Shown here in pieces: positions 33,237 through 41,000 of a stretch of 64,000 bases of DNA. Each line of letters opens with the position of its first letter. Position 1 is the stretch's first letter. This DNA comes from CAYPPG01 sp964412555 (GTDB taxonomy: Bacteria > Hinthialibacterota > Hinthialibacteria > Hinthialibacterales > Hinthialibacteraceae). The stretch is from assembly GCA_964412555.1 (NCBI GenBank), contig CAYPPG010000027.1, positions 1 to 64,000 of the forward strand. Direction: 5' to 3'. The notes beneath the pieces are model-generated. The model was not told the DNA's origin and did no database searches. It was given only the letters and a program-made list of their open reading frames with translations. The translations under genes were made by a program, and so were the position numbers.

Positions 33237-35126
33237 TTATTCAGATGTTCCGGATAAACGATTGATGATCAGCTGTATGCCTTTCAATCCGTAAAGAAGA
33301 AGAATAAGAGACAATACTATCCCCACCGCAATCATTGCGATTTTGAAATAAGGCCGTGCGATGAATGTCAAGGCGAAAGTATTCATGTAAACCGGATCAA
33401 GATTTTGATAATCGATGTTTAAATTAATGATTTCACGCTCTGCCGACATTGGGGAATCGATTTGCAGTTGAGCGAAAAAGATGGGGGCATCGGTAGAATG
33501 GCAGTCCTCGCAACCACGTACTCCTAACGATTGTGCAGCGGGTCTGACATTATGAGCGAGCGGCCAGAGATACGGCTCCGCTGCTGGATGTTCGGCAGAG
33601 ATCAATTTCCCTTTTCCATCTAGAGCATAGAGTAATCCCTGTGAAATGAAAATTGGTTTCCCTTCGATTTCATTATTTGTTTGAAGATCGGCCAAAATAT
33701 CAGTTACTTGTTTTTCTGTAAAATTCGGCCAGGTACGAATGGAAAGGTTTTCTGTATCCATTGTCTTATCGATGCTTGGTTTAATAACATTGGGTGAAAG
33801 AGGTGTGATTGTATCTTCATTCCATTTCCCCCAAAACGACGGCCAAATCAGATTGTGCGGTGCGATTTTTCCGTTGGAAGTACGAGCAAAAACCGGAGAG
33901 GAAATCAGGGGGAGAGCGGTGTCCGATTTATCGACGTTATGGATTCCTAAGCCATGAGCAAGGGAAGTTTTGATGTGGGCAACTTGCGAAGTTGGCCAGG
34001 GACCGGAATGGCATGACGTGCAGGTCATTTTTTCGAAGTGGACAGGTGGTATTCCTGCATGTTCAGGAACCGGAGCGGTCAGGCGACCCGCCAGCGGTTG
34101 CACGAAATCATTTGAGGGTATATGGCAACCTTCACAAGAACTGATCGAAGCGAGAGGATTGGTGGTGTGTCGATATTCATTTTCATAGCCGCGGATGATG
34201 TCATGATTCAAGCCGTTTCTGTGGCAATCCACACACGCCATCCCAGCGTATAAGTGGACATCTTCATCCTGCATCCATTGATCCGATTTGTCATCATTGA
34301 TCGTCTTTTGAGAATGGCAGAAATAGCACCGTTTGTTTGGGACTTTGCGCAGAATGTTGAAGAAAACGCGATTTTTGGGATCGAGAGTGTTTTCGCGGTA
34401 CTCTAGCGTGGGGGGAATCAAAGCTGGATCATTCGGTGGTTCTGGCATGAGGTGATCGAATGTGTCCGGCATATCTTTGGCGGCGCCGGCGACGGAGGTA
34501 AATCCACTGGTTGCTGCCGCCGCCCAGCGGAAATTCTGCCGCGCGATTTGTAGTGCATATTCCGACTGATCGTGTGCCGGATCGGCGTCGTGACAACTGA
34601 GACAGTTGATTTCCAATTTGCCGGATACAAAAATGCGCATCAGCACATCGGGATTTTCCGTCTCGTCGAATTCCCCAACTCCTCCACCCGGCAGATGCCT
34701 TCCGAATCGTAATACAAATTGCCAAGGAGTCAGGCCGATCTCATCGGGCCGATACGTTCCCGGCCACGAACGGTAAGAAAGAGGTATTTGCGTACCGGTT
34801 AATGTATCCACATAAATCCAAGGATGGCCTGAGCGACCGGGATCGACCTCCGGATTGCGGTAATTGAAATGCCAGCCTGACGAAATTGTATCATAACTGT
34901 GACATTCCATCGCGCACGTTTTTTGAGTGGAGAAGGGAATCGCCGGTTCTTCATCCGCAAGGATTTCAATCCCCTCTTCATCGAGAAGAGGGATCAGGTG
35001 AACCGGAATGGAACGGCTTCCATCGCTTTCATCCCCGATCAGTGGCTCTTGGTTATTTCCGTATAATAAAATTGGATTCAGAAGAGCGAAAAGAAAAATT
35101 GGGAGTAAGATGTTTTTTATTCTCAT
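33237..35126 (-). CDS. Membrane-anchored seven-heme cytochrome c
   Basis: 629 residues with a signal peptide (IKNILLPIFLFALLNPILLYG) and one C-terminal helix (IAMIAVGIVLSLILLLYGL), so the body faces the periplasm. Heme c sites: CAMECH at 71-76 (a CX3CH form), CLSCH 175, CYFCH 267, CVDCH 298, CEGCH 331, CTSCH 369 and CEDCH at about 540. The other His residues in between (HFNYRN, HDQSEY, DHLMPEP, HDIIRG, HTTNP) are candidate axial ligands. The spacing is like large multiheme cytochromes that combine electron transfer with a catalytic heme, but I cannot match a named enzyme. It forms a minus-strand cluster with the cytochrome b-like protein and ApbE downstream and the Tat oxidoreductase 36 nt upstream. 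The reaction is unknown. Confidence 0.85.
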   Translation of the reverse strand: MRIKNILLPIFLFALLNPILLYGNNQEPLIGDESDGSRSIPVHLIPLLDEEGIEILADEEPAIPFSTQKTCAMECHSYDTISSGWHFNYRNPEVDPGRSGHPWIYVDTLTGTQIPLSYRSWPGTYRPDEIGLTPWQFVLRFGRHLPGGGVGEFDETENPDVLMRIFVSGKLEINCLSCHDADPAHDQSEYALQIARQNFRWAAAATSGFTSVAGAAKDMPDTFDHLMPEPPNDPALIPPTLEYRENTLDPKNRVFFNILRKVPNKRCYFCHSQKTINDDKSDQWMQDEDVHLYAGMACVDCHRNGLNHDIIRGYENEYRHTTNPLASISSCEGCHIPSNDFVQPLAGRLTAPVPEHAGIPPVHFEKMTCTSCHSGPWPTSQVAHIKTSLAHGLGIHNVDKSDTALPLISSPVFARTSNGKIAPHNLIWPSFWGKWNEDTITPLSPNVIKPSIDKTMDTENLSIRTWPNFTEKQVTDILADLQTNNEIEGKPIFISQGLLYALDGKGKLISAEHPAAEPYLWPLAHNVRPAAQSLGVRGCEDCHSTDAPIFFAQLQIDSPMSAEREIINLNIDYQNLDPVYMNTFALTFIARPYFKIAMIAVGIVLSLILLLYGLKGIQLIINRLSGTSE

Positions 35127-35162
35127 GGGAGAACTGCCGGGATGTGTGAATCTTGTTTTTCT

Positions 35163-36533
35163 TTATATTTGAAAATCTTCCAGTTTGAATTCGAGTTTAT
35201 TTCCGTTTTGAATTGTCTCATTGATTTTTAATACCGTCACTGCCGAAATAAAGGCGATTTCAGCAGGACAGTTGAGTGTGTCTTCACCCCGAATGGAGTT
35301 AAAGAAATTCTCCAAATGCGGCTGATAGATCGGATCGGTGAATTTCACCGGAATGTCGTAACTTGGGGGAGCGACGGATTCTTCGACTTCAATCGAGTCA
35401 CTGTCTTCTTTCTTCGGTTCTTCCTTTTCTTCCGAGGAACCGAGAATTCCAATGTTGACCCACTTTTCCCAATCGGGAGCCGTCGGTTCTCGGTAGACTT
35501 TCATGCGTCCCGTGGCTTCGGAAAGATAAAGCGTGCCTTGATCACCCATGAAATTCTCGAAATAACCGAAATTGCTGTTGGAATTGATGGTTTGATAAAA
35601 TCCTCGGATCACTCGCTCGTCTGTTTCATAATCGTAAATGGTCATGACGGTGTCATACCATTCGTATACATCCGATTTGTAATAAGCCGTTCCACCACTG
35701 GCCAAGAGTGTTTTCGGGGCAATTCCCATGAACCAGTTGAAGACATCGATTTGATGTGCTCCCAGTTCCACGATCGGACCACCGCCGAATTTTTTGTCCC
35801 AGCGCCAATTGCGGAATTGTTCCATGGAATCGAAACCATACTTATTGAGAGTGGCGTCGTCGACTGGTGCACGCCTCGGCCAGCCGCGATCTGTTTGCAC
35901 CGGACGGTTCCATTGGCCATTGATGGCTGTGATTTCCCCCAGGAGTTTCGTTTCGTGAATGATATGATCGAAGCAATATCGGTATTTCGGATTGCTTCTG
36001 CGCTGCAGGCCGATTTGCAGGAGTTTACCGGTGTCTTTCGCCGCTTGTACCATTTTTCGAGCGCCTTCGAGCGTATTGGACATCATGCATTCGCAGTATA
36101 CATTCAGCCCTGCTTGAAGGCAGGCCATGGTTTGCTCGGCATGGAAAAAATCGGGTGTGGCGATGATCACGGCGTCGAGGTTCTTTTCCTTCTCGAGCAT
36201 GTCGCGGTAATCGGTATAGGTTTTATGTTCCTGCTTATATCCGGTTAGAATCCTGGAAGCCTGTTTTAGATTATAGGATTCCCAAATATCACAGACAGCT
36301 TGGAAATGGATGCCGGGGATCTTCATGCAAGTATTGAGCAGGTTCTGCCCTTGCGCACCTGTACCGATCAAAGCGACGTGTACCGTATCCGATGGATTGG
36401 TATTGTCCTGTGCGAGTGATTTGGAAGCCAACATCAAACTCCCTGCGGCGGTTGTGCCTAAAAAATTTCGCCGATTGAATTGTTTGTCGTTTTTTTGTTT
36501 TTGCACGATGGTTTTCTTGTCTCCAGGTTTCAT
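35163..36533 (-). CDS. Tat-exported Gfo/Idh/MocA-family oxidoreductase
   Basis: 456 residues. Tat signal FNRRNFLGTTAAGSLMLASK. The Rossmann domain starts VHVALIGTGAQGQNLL (G-x-G-x-x-G) and goes on to FQAVCDIWES and AVIIATPDFFHAEQTMACLQAG. The family's E-K-P motif is replaced by YCECMMSNT. The C-terminal alpha/beta domain contains GEITAINGQWNR, GGGPIVELGAHQIDVFNWFMG (with the conserved G.H..D) and LEFKLEDFQI. An acidic insertion of about 25 residues (SSEEKEEPKKEDSDSIEVEE) lies near 370-395. Members bind NAD(P) and oxidise or reduce sugars or related alcohols; Tat-exported ones such as this carry the cofactor out folded. The Lys of EKP is normally near the nicotinamide, so activity may differ. 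It precedes the multiheme cytochrome by 36 nt. Confidence 0.88.
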   Translation of the reverse strand: MKPGDKKTIVQKQKNDKQFNRRNFLGTTAAGSLMLASKSLAQDNTNPSDTVHVALIGTGAQGQNLLNTCMKIPGIHFQAVCDIWESYNLKQASRILTGYKQEHKTYTDYRDMLEKEKNLDAVIIATPDFFHAEQTMACLQAGLNVYCECMMSNTLEGARKMVQAAKDTGKLLQIGLQRRSNPKYRYCFDHIIHETKLLGEITAINGQWNRPVQTDRGWPRRAPVDDATLNKYGFDSMEQFRNWRWDKKFGGGPIVELGAHQIDVFNWFMGIAPKTLLASGGTAYYKSDVYEWYDTVMTIYDYETDERVIRGFYQTINSNSNFGYFENFMGDQGTLYLSEATGRMKVYREPTAPDWEKWVNIGILGSSEEKEEPKKEDSDSIEVEESVAPPSYDIPVKFTDPIYQPHLENFFNSIRGEDTLNCPAEIAFISAVTVLKINETIQNGNKLEFKLEDFQI

Positions 36534-36572
36534 TTTTTTACCGGTAGTAAGTAATAAACCTTACTGGACAAC

Positions 36573-36930
36573 GTATTTTCCGCCAGGACAGACTGACGCA
36601 TTGTCCTGGCTACCCGTTATCTTGCTTCGTGGGTNNNNNNNNNNNNNNNNNNNNNNNNNNNNNNNNNNNNNNNNNNNNNNNNNNNNNNNNNNNNNNNNNN
36701 NNNNNNNNNNNNNNNNNNNNNNNNNNNNNNNNNNGACAGCGATTTTTCCCGCCAGGACAGACTGACGCATTGTCCTGGCTACCCGTTATCTTGCTTCGTG
36801 GGTAACAAGGGTAATCGAAGTCTACCCTTGCCGGACAGCGATTTTTCCCGCCAGGACAGACTGACGCATTGTCCTGGCTACCCGTTATTTTGCTTCGTGG
36901 GTAACAAGGGTAAGCGAAGTCTACCCTTGC
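36573..36930. repeat. Hairpin repeat family A/B, tandem array around the assembly gap
   Basis: Units of 99 nt contain hairpin A (GCCAGGACA-N11-TGTCCTGGC) and hairpin B (CAAGGGTA-N9-TACCCTTG) separated by CTACCCGTTATCTTGCTTCG-like sequence. One unit is cut by the N run at 36635. Two complete units follow, starting at 36735 and 36834. The unit boundary sequence GACAGCGATTTTTCCC is identical in both. Here stem A has A-T pairs where the 37.9 kb copies have G-C (GCCAGGGCA/TGCCCTGGC), a compensatory change. The array lies between the Tat oxidoreductase and the second TIM-barrel-like paralogue. Confidence 0.85.
36635..36734. other. Assembly gap (100 N)
   Basis: Exactly 100 undetermined bases, the usual scaffolding placeholder. 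The left edge falls inside the 99-nt repeat and the right edge begins at a unit boundary. The number of repeat units, and therefore the true distance between the flanking genes, is unknown. Confidence 0.98.
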
Positions 36931-36940
36931 TAAACTCCTA

Positions 36941-37900
36941 TTATGAGTACCATTCCCGTTCTCGGTTGAGTTTGTTCGAGAAAATGTTTTTTGCAATGAT
37001 TGTATCTTCAGTGATTTGAAAATCGAACATACCAACGCAGATAAAGTCAGCGCCGTTTTCGAAAGCAAATTGAAATCCTTCTTTGGGGTGAATAGCGCCA
37101 GCGCCTAATACTTTGTAACCGATCCATGGTTTTTTGACGCTTTTCATGAATTCAATGGTCTGTTCAGGGGTTTCGGCCCAAACGCTGTCATGACGGGGCA
37201 TGGGGCCGGCGGACCAATAGTTCTTTGCGTTGATGGTTTTCATATAGAAATCGGGATTCAATCCGGCTTCTTCGTAAGCTTTTACAGTCTCGATTTTATG
37301 GCCGGCGACACCGCTAATAATTCCTTGCTTTTTGATATGTTCCACGGCTTTGGCGACGATATCCACTTTTCCGTTTTCGACAAAACTATCGCCGACACCA
37401 CCGTGAACGTAGACGGCTTTCGCTCCGGCGTCGATAGCCCCGTCGAGTTCCGAGGTCCAATCGTTTTCCTTGATTTTCGATTGGCAAATCCACTGGATTT
37501 TTCCGCCCCAATCGTTCCAATATTTATTGATGATCCTGAGAGTGTTTTGATCGTATCGGAGGATACAGGTATTGATGCCGTTTTCTTCGCTCTTTGCCAA
37601 CGTTTCACATACCTTGTCATCCGTGAAATATTGCTTCAGTAAAGGGGAAACATAGATCAGGTCGCGGCTATGCGCGAATCCGCTGATGAGATTGCCACCG
37701 CAGATCACTCGGCTGATTTGCAGATCTTTGATTTTCCCCATTGGGAAGTTATTTGCGCTTGCCGCTTTTCGTGTTGTCGTTTGTGCGTTGGCTTGGGATA
37801 CCAAGATTTTGTCTTCAAAGCCAAATCCGAGGGAAGCGCCTGCGGAAGCGACGACGGATTTTTTTAAAAAATTACGGCGATCAACATTTTTTCCATTCAT
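36941..37900 (-). CDS. Tat-exported TIM-barrel-like protein of unknown function, paralogue 2
   Basis: 319 residues from an ATG at 37900, preceded by AAAGGGGA. Tat signal VDRRNFLKKSVVASAGASLG. It shares with paralogue 1 (28978) the blocks GKIKDLQISRVICGGNLISG, AHSRDLIYVS, KYWNDWGGKIQWICQ, KAVYVHGGVGDSF, PWIGYKVLGAGAIHPKEGF and ADFICVGMFDFQITED. The barrel reading is inferred from regular strand/helix alternation; no catalytic set is identified. It lies between two arrays of the same repeat family and its third paralogue is downstream at 38210. Presumably periplasmic. Function unknown. Confidence 0.75.
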   Translation of the reverse strand: MNGKNVDRRNFLKKSVVASAGASLGFGFEDKILVSQANAQTTTRKAASANNFPMGKIKDLQISRVICGGNLISGFAHSRDLIYVSPLLKQYFTDDKVCETLAKSEENGINTCILRYDQNTLRIINKYWNDWGGKIQWICQSKIKENDWTSELDGAIDAGAKAVYVHGGVGDSFVENGKVDIVAKAVEHIKKQGIISGVAGHKIETVKAYEEAGLNPDFYMKTINAKNYWSAGPMPRHDSVWAETPEQTIEFMKSVKKPWIGYKVLGAGAIHPKEGFQFAFENGADFICVGMFDFQITEDTIIAKNIFSNKLNREREWYS

Positions 37901-37940
37901 GATACCTATCCCCTTTCATCCATTTCTTGTTTTCTTTGTT

Positions 37941-38183
37941 CCCGCCAGGGCAGACTGACGCATTGCCCTGGCTACCCGGAAGCGTTTGTTCCCGCCAGGG
38001 CAGACTGTGCGTTGTCCTAGCTACCCGATTGCTCTTTTTATCGCTCCGGGTAACAAGGGTAAGCGAAGTCTACCCTTGCCGGATAGCGTTTGTTCCCGCC
38101 AGGGCAGACTACCGCATTGCCCTGGCTACCCGGAAGCGTTTTGTTCCCGCCAGGGCAGACTACGCGTTGTCCTGGCTACCCGG
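37941..38183. repeat. Hairpin repeat family A/B, array between two paralogues
   Basis: Four copies of hairpin A start at 37944, 37994, about 38098 and about 38148, with stems such as GCCAGGGCA-N11-TGCCCTGGC. One copy of hairpin B (CAAGGGTA-N9-TACCCTTG) lies at 38054-38078. In copies 2 and 4 the 3' arm reads TTGTCCTAG or TTGTCCTGG opposite GGGCA, which keeps G-U pairing only in RNA on this strand. The 309-nt gap 37901-38209 holds nothing else that I can support. Confidence 0.85.
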
Positions 38184-38209
38184 TTGAATTCTGTGATACC
38201 CGAATCACT

Positions 38210-39208
38210 CTATGAAAACCATGCTCGCTTTCGATTCAAATTGCCGGCTAGGATTTGTTTTGCGATGATCACATCTTCGGTCACTTGAAAATCGAACATT
38301 CCTGCCAGAATGAAATCGGCTCCTTTTTCGAAAGCATAGCGGAAACCGTCTTTCGGATAAATCGCTCCGGCAGCCAGGACTTTGTAAGCGATCCATGGTT
38401 TCTTGACCGTTTCCATAAATTCGGCTGTTTTCTCCGGATTGATACACCAGATGTTGTCGTGGTCTTTGCGGTGATCCTGGAATTTTTTGACGTCTACGTT
38501 GAATTCTAATCGGAATTCTTCCGGTGTGGCAGACCAATATCGGTCATGGTGGAAAGTTTTGACGTAAAAATCCGGATCGATGCCTTCTTTTTCGCAGGCT
38601 ATAGGGACATGCAAAGAGTGGCCGCCCACTCCTGCAATAAGACCGTTTTGTTTGATCATCTCGACCGCTTTGGCGATCAAATCGACTCGTTTCGCTTTTG
38701 TCCATCGATCCCCGCAGCCGCCCATTAAAAAAGCCCCCACCGCCCCATGATCGACGGCTATTTTGATAGGAGTTTCAAGATCATAGGATTGCGGATGCAA
38801 TTGAGCCAACCATTGGATTCTCCCCCCACGTTCGCTCCAATATTTATATAAGACAGCATTGGTGTCATAATCGATGTTCCGAACCGACACATTGGTGACA
38901 ACTGTATCGATTCCTTCCTCTTCGCACAGTTCCAATGTTTCAAAGATCTTTTCTGGTGTAAAGTAATTTTTAAGAAGAGAAGAAACGTAAAGCAAATCTC
39001 GCGCATGAGCACTGCCGGAGATAAGGTTGCCCCCACAGAGAATCCGGCTCATGGTAACATTTCCAATGGTTCCTTTTGGCAGCGTACCTTCGCTTTTCTC
39101 TTGATTTGTCGCCGGGGAGTGACCGGAAATATTCGCCAAAAGTGTTTTCTCCTCCAAACTCAAACTGGGAGCGCGGGCATCCCTGCCCGCATCTTTCAAC
39201 CTACCCAT
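38210..39208 (-). CDS. TIM-barrel-like protein of unknown function, paralogue 3; Tat signal lost
   Basis: About 332 residues; ATG 39208 is chosen because GGAG lies 7 nt upstream (an ATG at 39214 overlaps it too closely). The body matches the paralogues at 28978 and 36941: MSRILCGGNLISGSAHARDLLYVS, KYWSERGGRIQWLAQ, GAVGAFLMGGCGD, LIAGVGGHSLHV, PWIAYKVLAAGAIYPKDGF and ADFILAGMFDFQVTED. The N-terminus differs: MGRLKDAGRDARAPSLSLEEKTLL is encoded by a dispersed GC-rich hairpin repeat (39164-39241), and the twin-arginine and hydrophobic part of the Tat signal are gone. The protein would stay in the cytoplasm unless another start is used. It is either recently inactivated or relocalised. Confidence 0.65.
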   Translation of the reverse strand: MGRLKDAGRDARAPSLSLEEKTLLANISGHSPATNQEKSEGTLPKGTIGNVTMSRILCGGNLISGSAHARDLLYVSSLLKNYFTPEKIFETLELCEEEGIDTVVTNVSVRNIDYDTNAVLYKYWSERGGRIQWLAQLHPQSYDLETPIKIAVDHGAVGAFLMGGCGDRWTKAKRVDLIAKAVEMIKQNGLIAGVGGHSLHVPIACEKEGIDPDFYVKTFHHDRYWSATPEEFRLEFNVDVKKFQDHRKDHDNIWCINPEKTAEFMETVKKPWIAYKVLAAGAIYPKDGFRYAFEKGADFILAGMFDFQVTEDVIIAKQILAGNLNRKRAWFS

Positions 39209-39241
39209 TTTCATTCTCCATTGCGCAGACCAGAGGTCTGC
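39164..39241. repeat. GC-rich dispersed hairpin repeats intruding into the 5' end of a gene
   Basis: Two elements in tandem. The first, ACTGGGAGCGCGGGCATCCC and what follows to about 39200, forms GCGGGCA-TCCC-TGCCCGC and is nearly identical to the copy at 51636. The second, 39225-39241, is a perfect GCAGACC-AGA-GGTCTGC hairpin. Together they encode the atypical N-terminus of the gene ending at 38210. The segment 39242-39409 beyond it is AT-rich and may carry the promoter of the next plus-strand gene. Confidence 0.75.
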
Positions 39242-39409
39242 ACCACAATTCGTCACAATCAAGCAAGTCGATACTTCTAAGAATACATATCATAACTTGA
39301 ATCAACATTCAATATGAATGATGAAATGATATACCATTCCGATTCATCTTCACCTTCAAGCCAAAATTTTGTAATATGATCCGAAAAAATGATTCAGAAA
39401 GGAAAGACA

Positions 39410-40396
39410 ATGAAAAGTATATGCAAGGCAATTCTACTTCTCTGTTTAATGGTTAGCGGGCCGAACCTATTCGCAATCGATTATCCAGCGGTTTCGGATA
39501 TTCAGCGCATCCAAATGCTGGAGCCACCGGAACAAAAGCCGGTTCGTATGGTTCTCGATACCGACACGTATAACGAAATCGATGACCAATTTGCAGTGGT
39601 ATATTCTTTGATCTCACCGGAATTGGACGTGCAAGCGTTGTATGCCGCACCCTTCCATAACAGCCGGTCGAGCGGACCTGGCGATGGGATGGAGAAGAGT
39701 TATGAAGAAATCCTCCGTGTATTGAGTAAACTGGATCGTTCACCCGAGAATTTCGCCTTTCAGGGTAGTTCTCATTATATTTCTGATCTGAACAATCCGG
39801 AAAAAAGTCCCGCTGCGATGGACCTGATTGCAAAAGCGAAGAAGAGCAGCCCCGACGATCCGTTATATGTCGCCACAGTCGGCGCAATCACGAATGTGGC
39901 CAATGCCATTCTCATTGAACCTTCCATCATTCAGAACATTGTTATTGTCTGGCTAGGCGGCAACGGTCACAATTGGCCCCACCAAAGAGAATTCAATTTC
40001 CGTCAGGACTTGAACGCATCCCGTGTTATATTCGATAGCGGGGTACCGTTTGTACAATTACCCTGTACTCCTGTCGTCACCCATTTCACGACTACAGTGC
40101 CTGAGATGGAACGATATGTCGCAGGTAGGGGAATGATCGGTGATTATTTGTTGGAGATTTTCAAAGACTATAGAAAAGACCATTTCGGATGGTCCAAAGT
40201 CTTATGGGATATGACCGCGATTGCCTGGCTGATCAATGACGACTGGCTTCCCTCCAACCTCGTGCACAGCCCCATTGTAACGGATAATTACACCTATAGC
40301 TTCGATAACTCCAGACATCTAATCCGCGCCGTGTATTTCGTGCACCGGGATCCTATCTTTCGAGATTTCTTCTCGAAATTGGAGAAACAAAAATAG
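39410..40396 (+). CDS. Exported inosine-uridine nucleoside hydrolase-like protein
   Basis: 328 residues from ATG 39410, after GAAAGGAAAGAC. Signal peptide SICKAILLLCLMVSGPNLFA. The mature N-terminus has PVRMVLDTDTYNEIDDQFAV, the D-x-D-x-x-x-x-x-D-D calcium-binding motif of the IUNH family. Further conserved parts are YVATVGAITNVANAILIEPSI, IVWLGGNGHNWP and EFNFRQDLNASRVIFDSGVPF (family: EfN...Dp.Aa..v). The late SKVLWDMTAIAWLIN corresponds to the His/Asp segment, with Asp in DMTA. Homologues hydrolyse ribonucleosides; exported ones in this group may act on other N-glycosides. It stands alone on the plus strand. Confidence 0.85.
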   Translation: MKSICKAILLLCLMVSGPNLFAIDYPAVSDIQRIQMLEPPEQKPVRMVLDTDTYNEIDDQFAVVYSLISPELDVQALYAAPFHNSRSSGPGDGMEKSYEEILRVLSKLDRSPENFAFQGSSHYISDLNNPEKSPAAMDLIAKAKKSSPDDPLYVATVGAITNVANAILIEPSIIQNIVIVWLGGNGHNWPHQREFNFRQDLNASRVIFDSGVPFVQLPCTPVVTHFTTTVPEMERYVAGRGMIGDYLLEIFKDYRKDHFGWSKVLWDMTAIAWLINDDWLPSNLVHSPIVTDNYTYSFDNSRHLIRAVYFVHRDPIFRDFFSKLEKQK

Positions 40397-40598
40397 TGAT
40401 TCCCAATCGTCTGAATCCGGATACCCAGGATGCATGGATGAACAGGATATGCTCTATCGATCAATGTACAAAATTTGACGAGTGATCAACATCCAATGAA
40501 CGTTTTCTCGAATCGTCATCAAATACTTTCATATATCCATCCTGAAAATCCTACGATCCTGGCCAATCCAGATTCAGACAAACGGCAAAGGTGAAAGT

Positions 40599-40877
40599 AT
40601 GAAAATCAGAGAACAATTCAATCCCAAACTATGGTGCTCCTTATTCACGCTGTTTTTGATGGCGGGGAATATTGGATTCTGTGAACAAAAATTAAATACG
40701 GCTGTTAAAAATCATCCATCCGAAACAACAACAAGCCGCCCTCTGCGGACTCCTCATAAACTGATCTTGACCATTGGTCAAGACGAAGGCGATCTGCAAG
40801 GTAACGACGACAAAATCATTCAAGCCGGAATTGATTATCTCAATCGGCTGGGCGGGGGAACGCTTCATAGTCGATAA
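40599..40877 (+). pseudogene. N-terminal remnant of an exported right-handed beta-helix (pectate lyase-like) protein
   Basis: 92 residues: a signal-like N-terminus (LWCSLFTLFLMAGNIGFCEQ), then HKLILTIGQDEGDLQGNDDK and IIQAGIDYLNRLGGGTLH. The D-x-x-G-x-D-D-x-x-I-Q-A-A-I-D pattern followed by GGG-x-x-x is the canonical opening of parallel beta-helix enzymes (there: GGTLHI.PG.Y). Here it stops three residues later (HSR, stop) and the rest of the helix is absent. The next gene begins 123 nt downstream. A 3' deletion is the simplest explanation. Confidence 0.65.
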
Positions 40878-41000
40878 TTTTTATCGAAACACCCATTCTG
40901 TTGGTTAATTTTCCGGATTCTCAAGATAGAATGGGGATTTAATGATACGATTATTTTGTTATTGAATCGATATGGTTCAGGTAATAGGGAGGATTGTAAC

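Noticed and set aside
36735..38183. Repeated segments with regular spacing, possible CRISPR array
   Set aside because: Units are 99 nt with internal hairpins, spacers are repeat-derived rather than unique, and no cas gene is nearby.
37927..38288. Open plus-strand frames over the repeats (PARAD.ALSWLPG-type peptides)
   Set aside because: The peptides are translations of the hairpin repeats, occur in several frames and lack ribosome sites.
40956..41000. TTG start for the giant gene
   Set aside because: It lacks a ribosome site; GTG 41001 has AGGGAGG and gives a better signal peptide.
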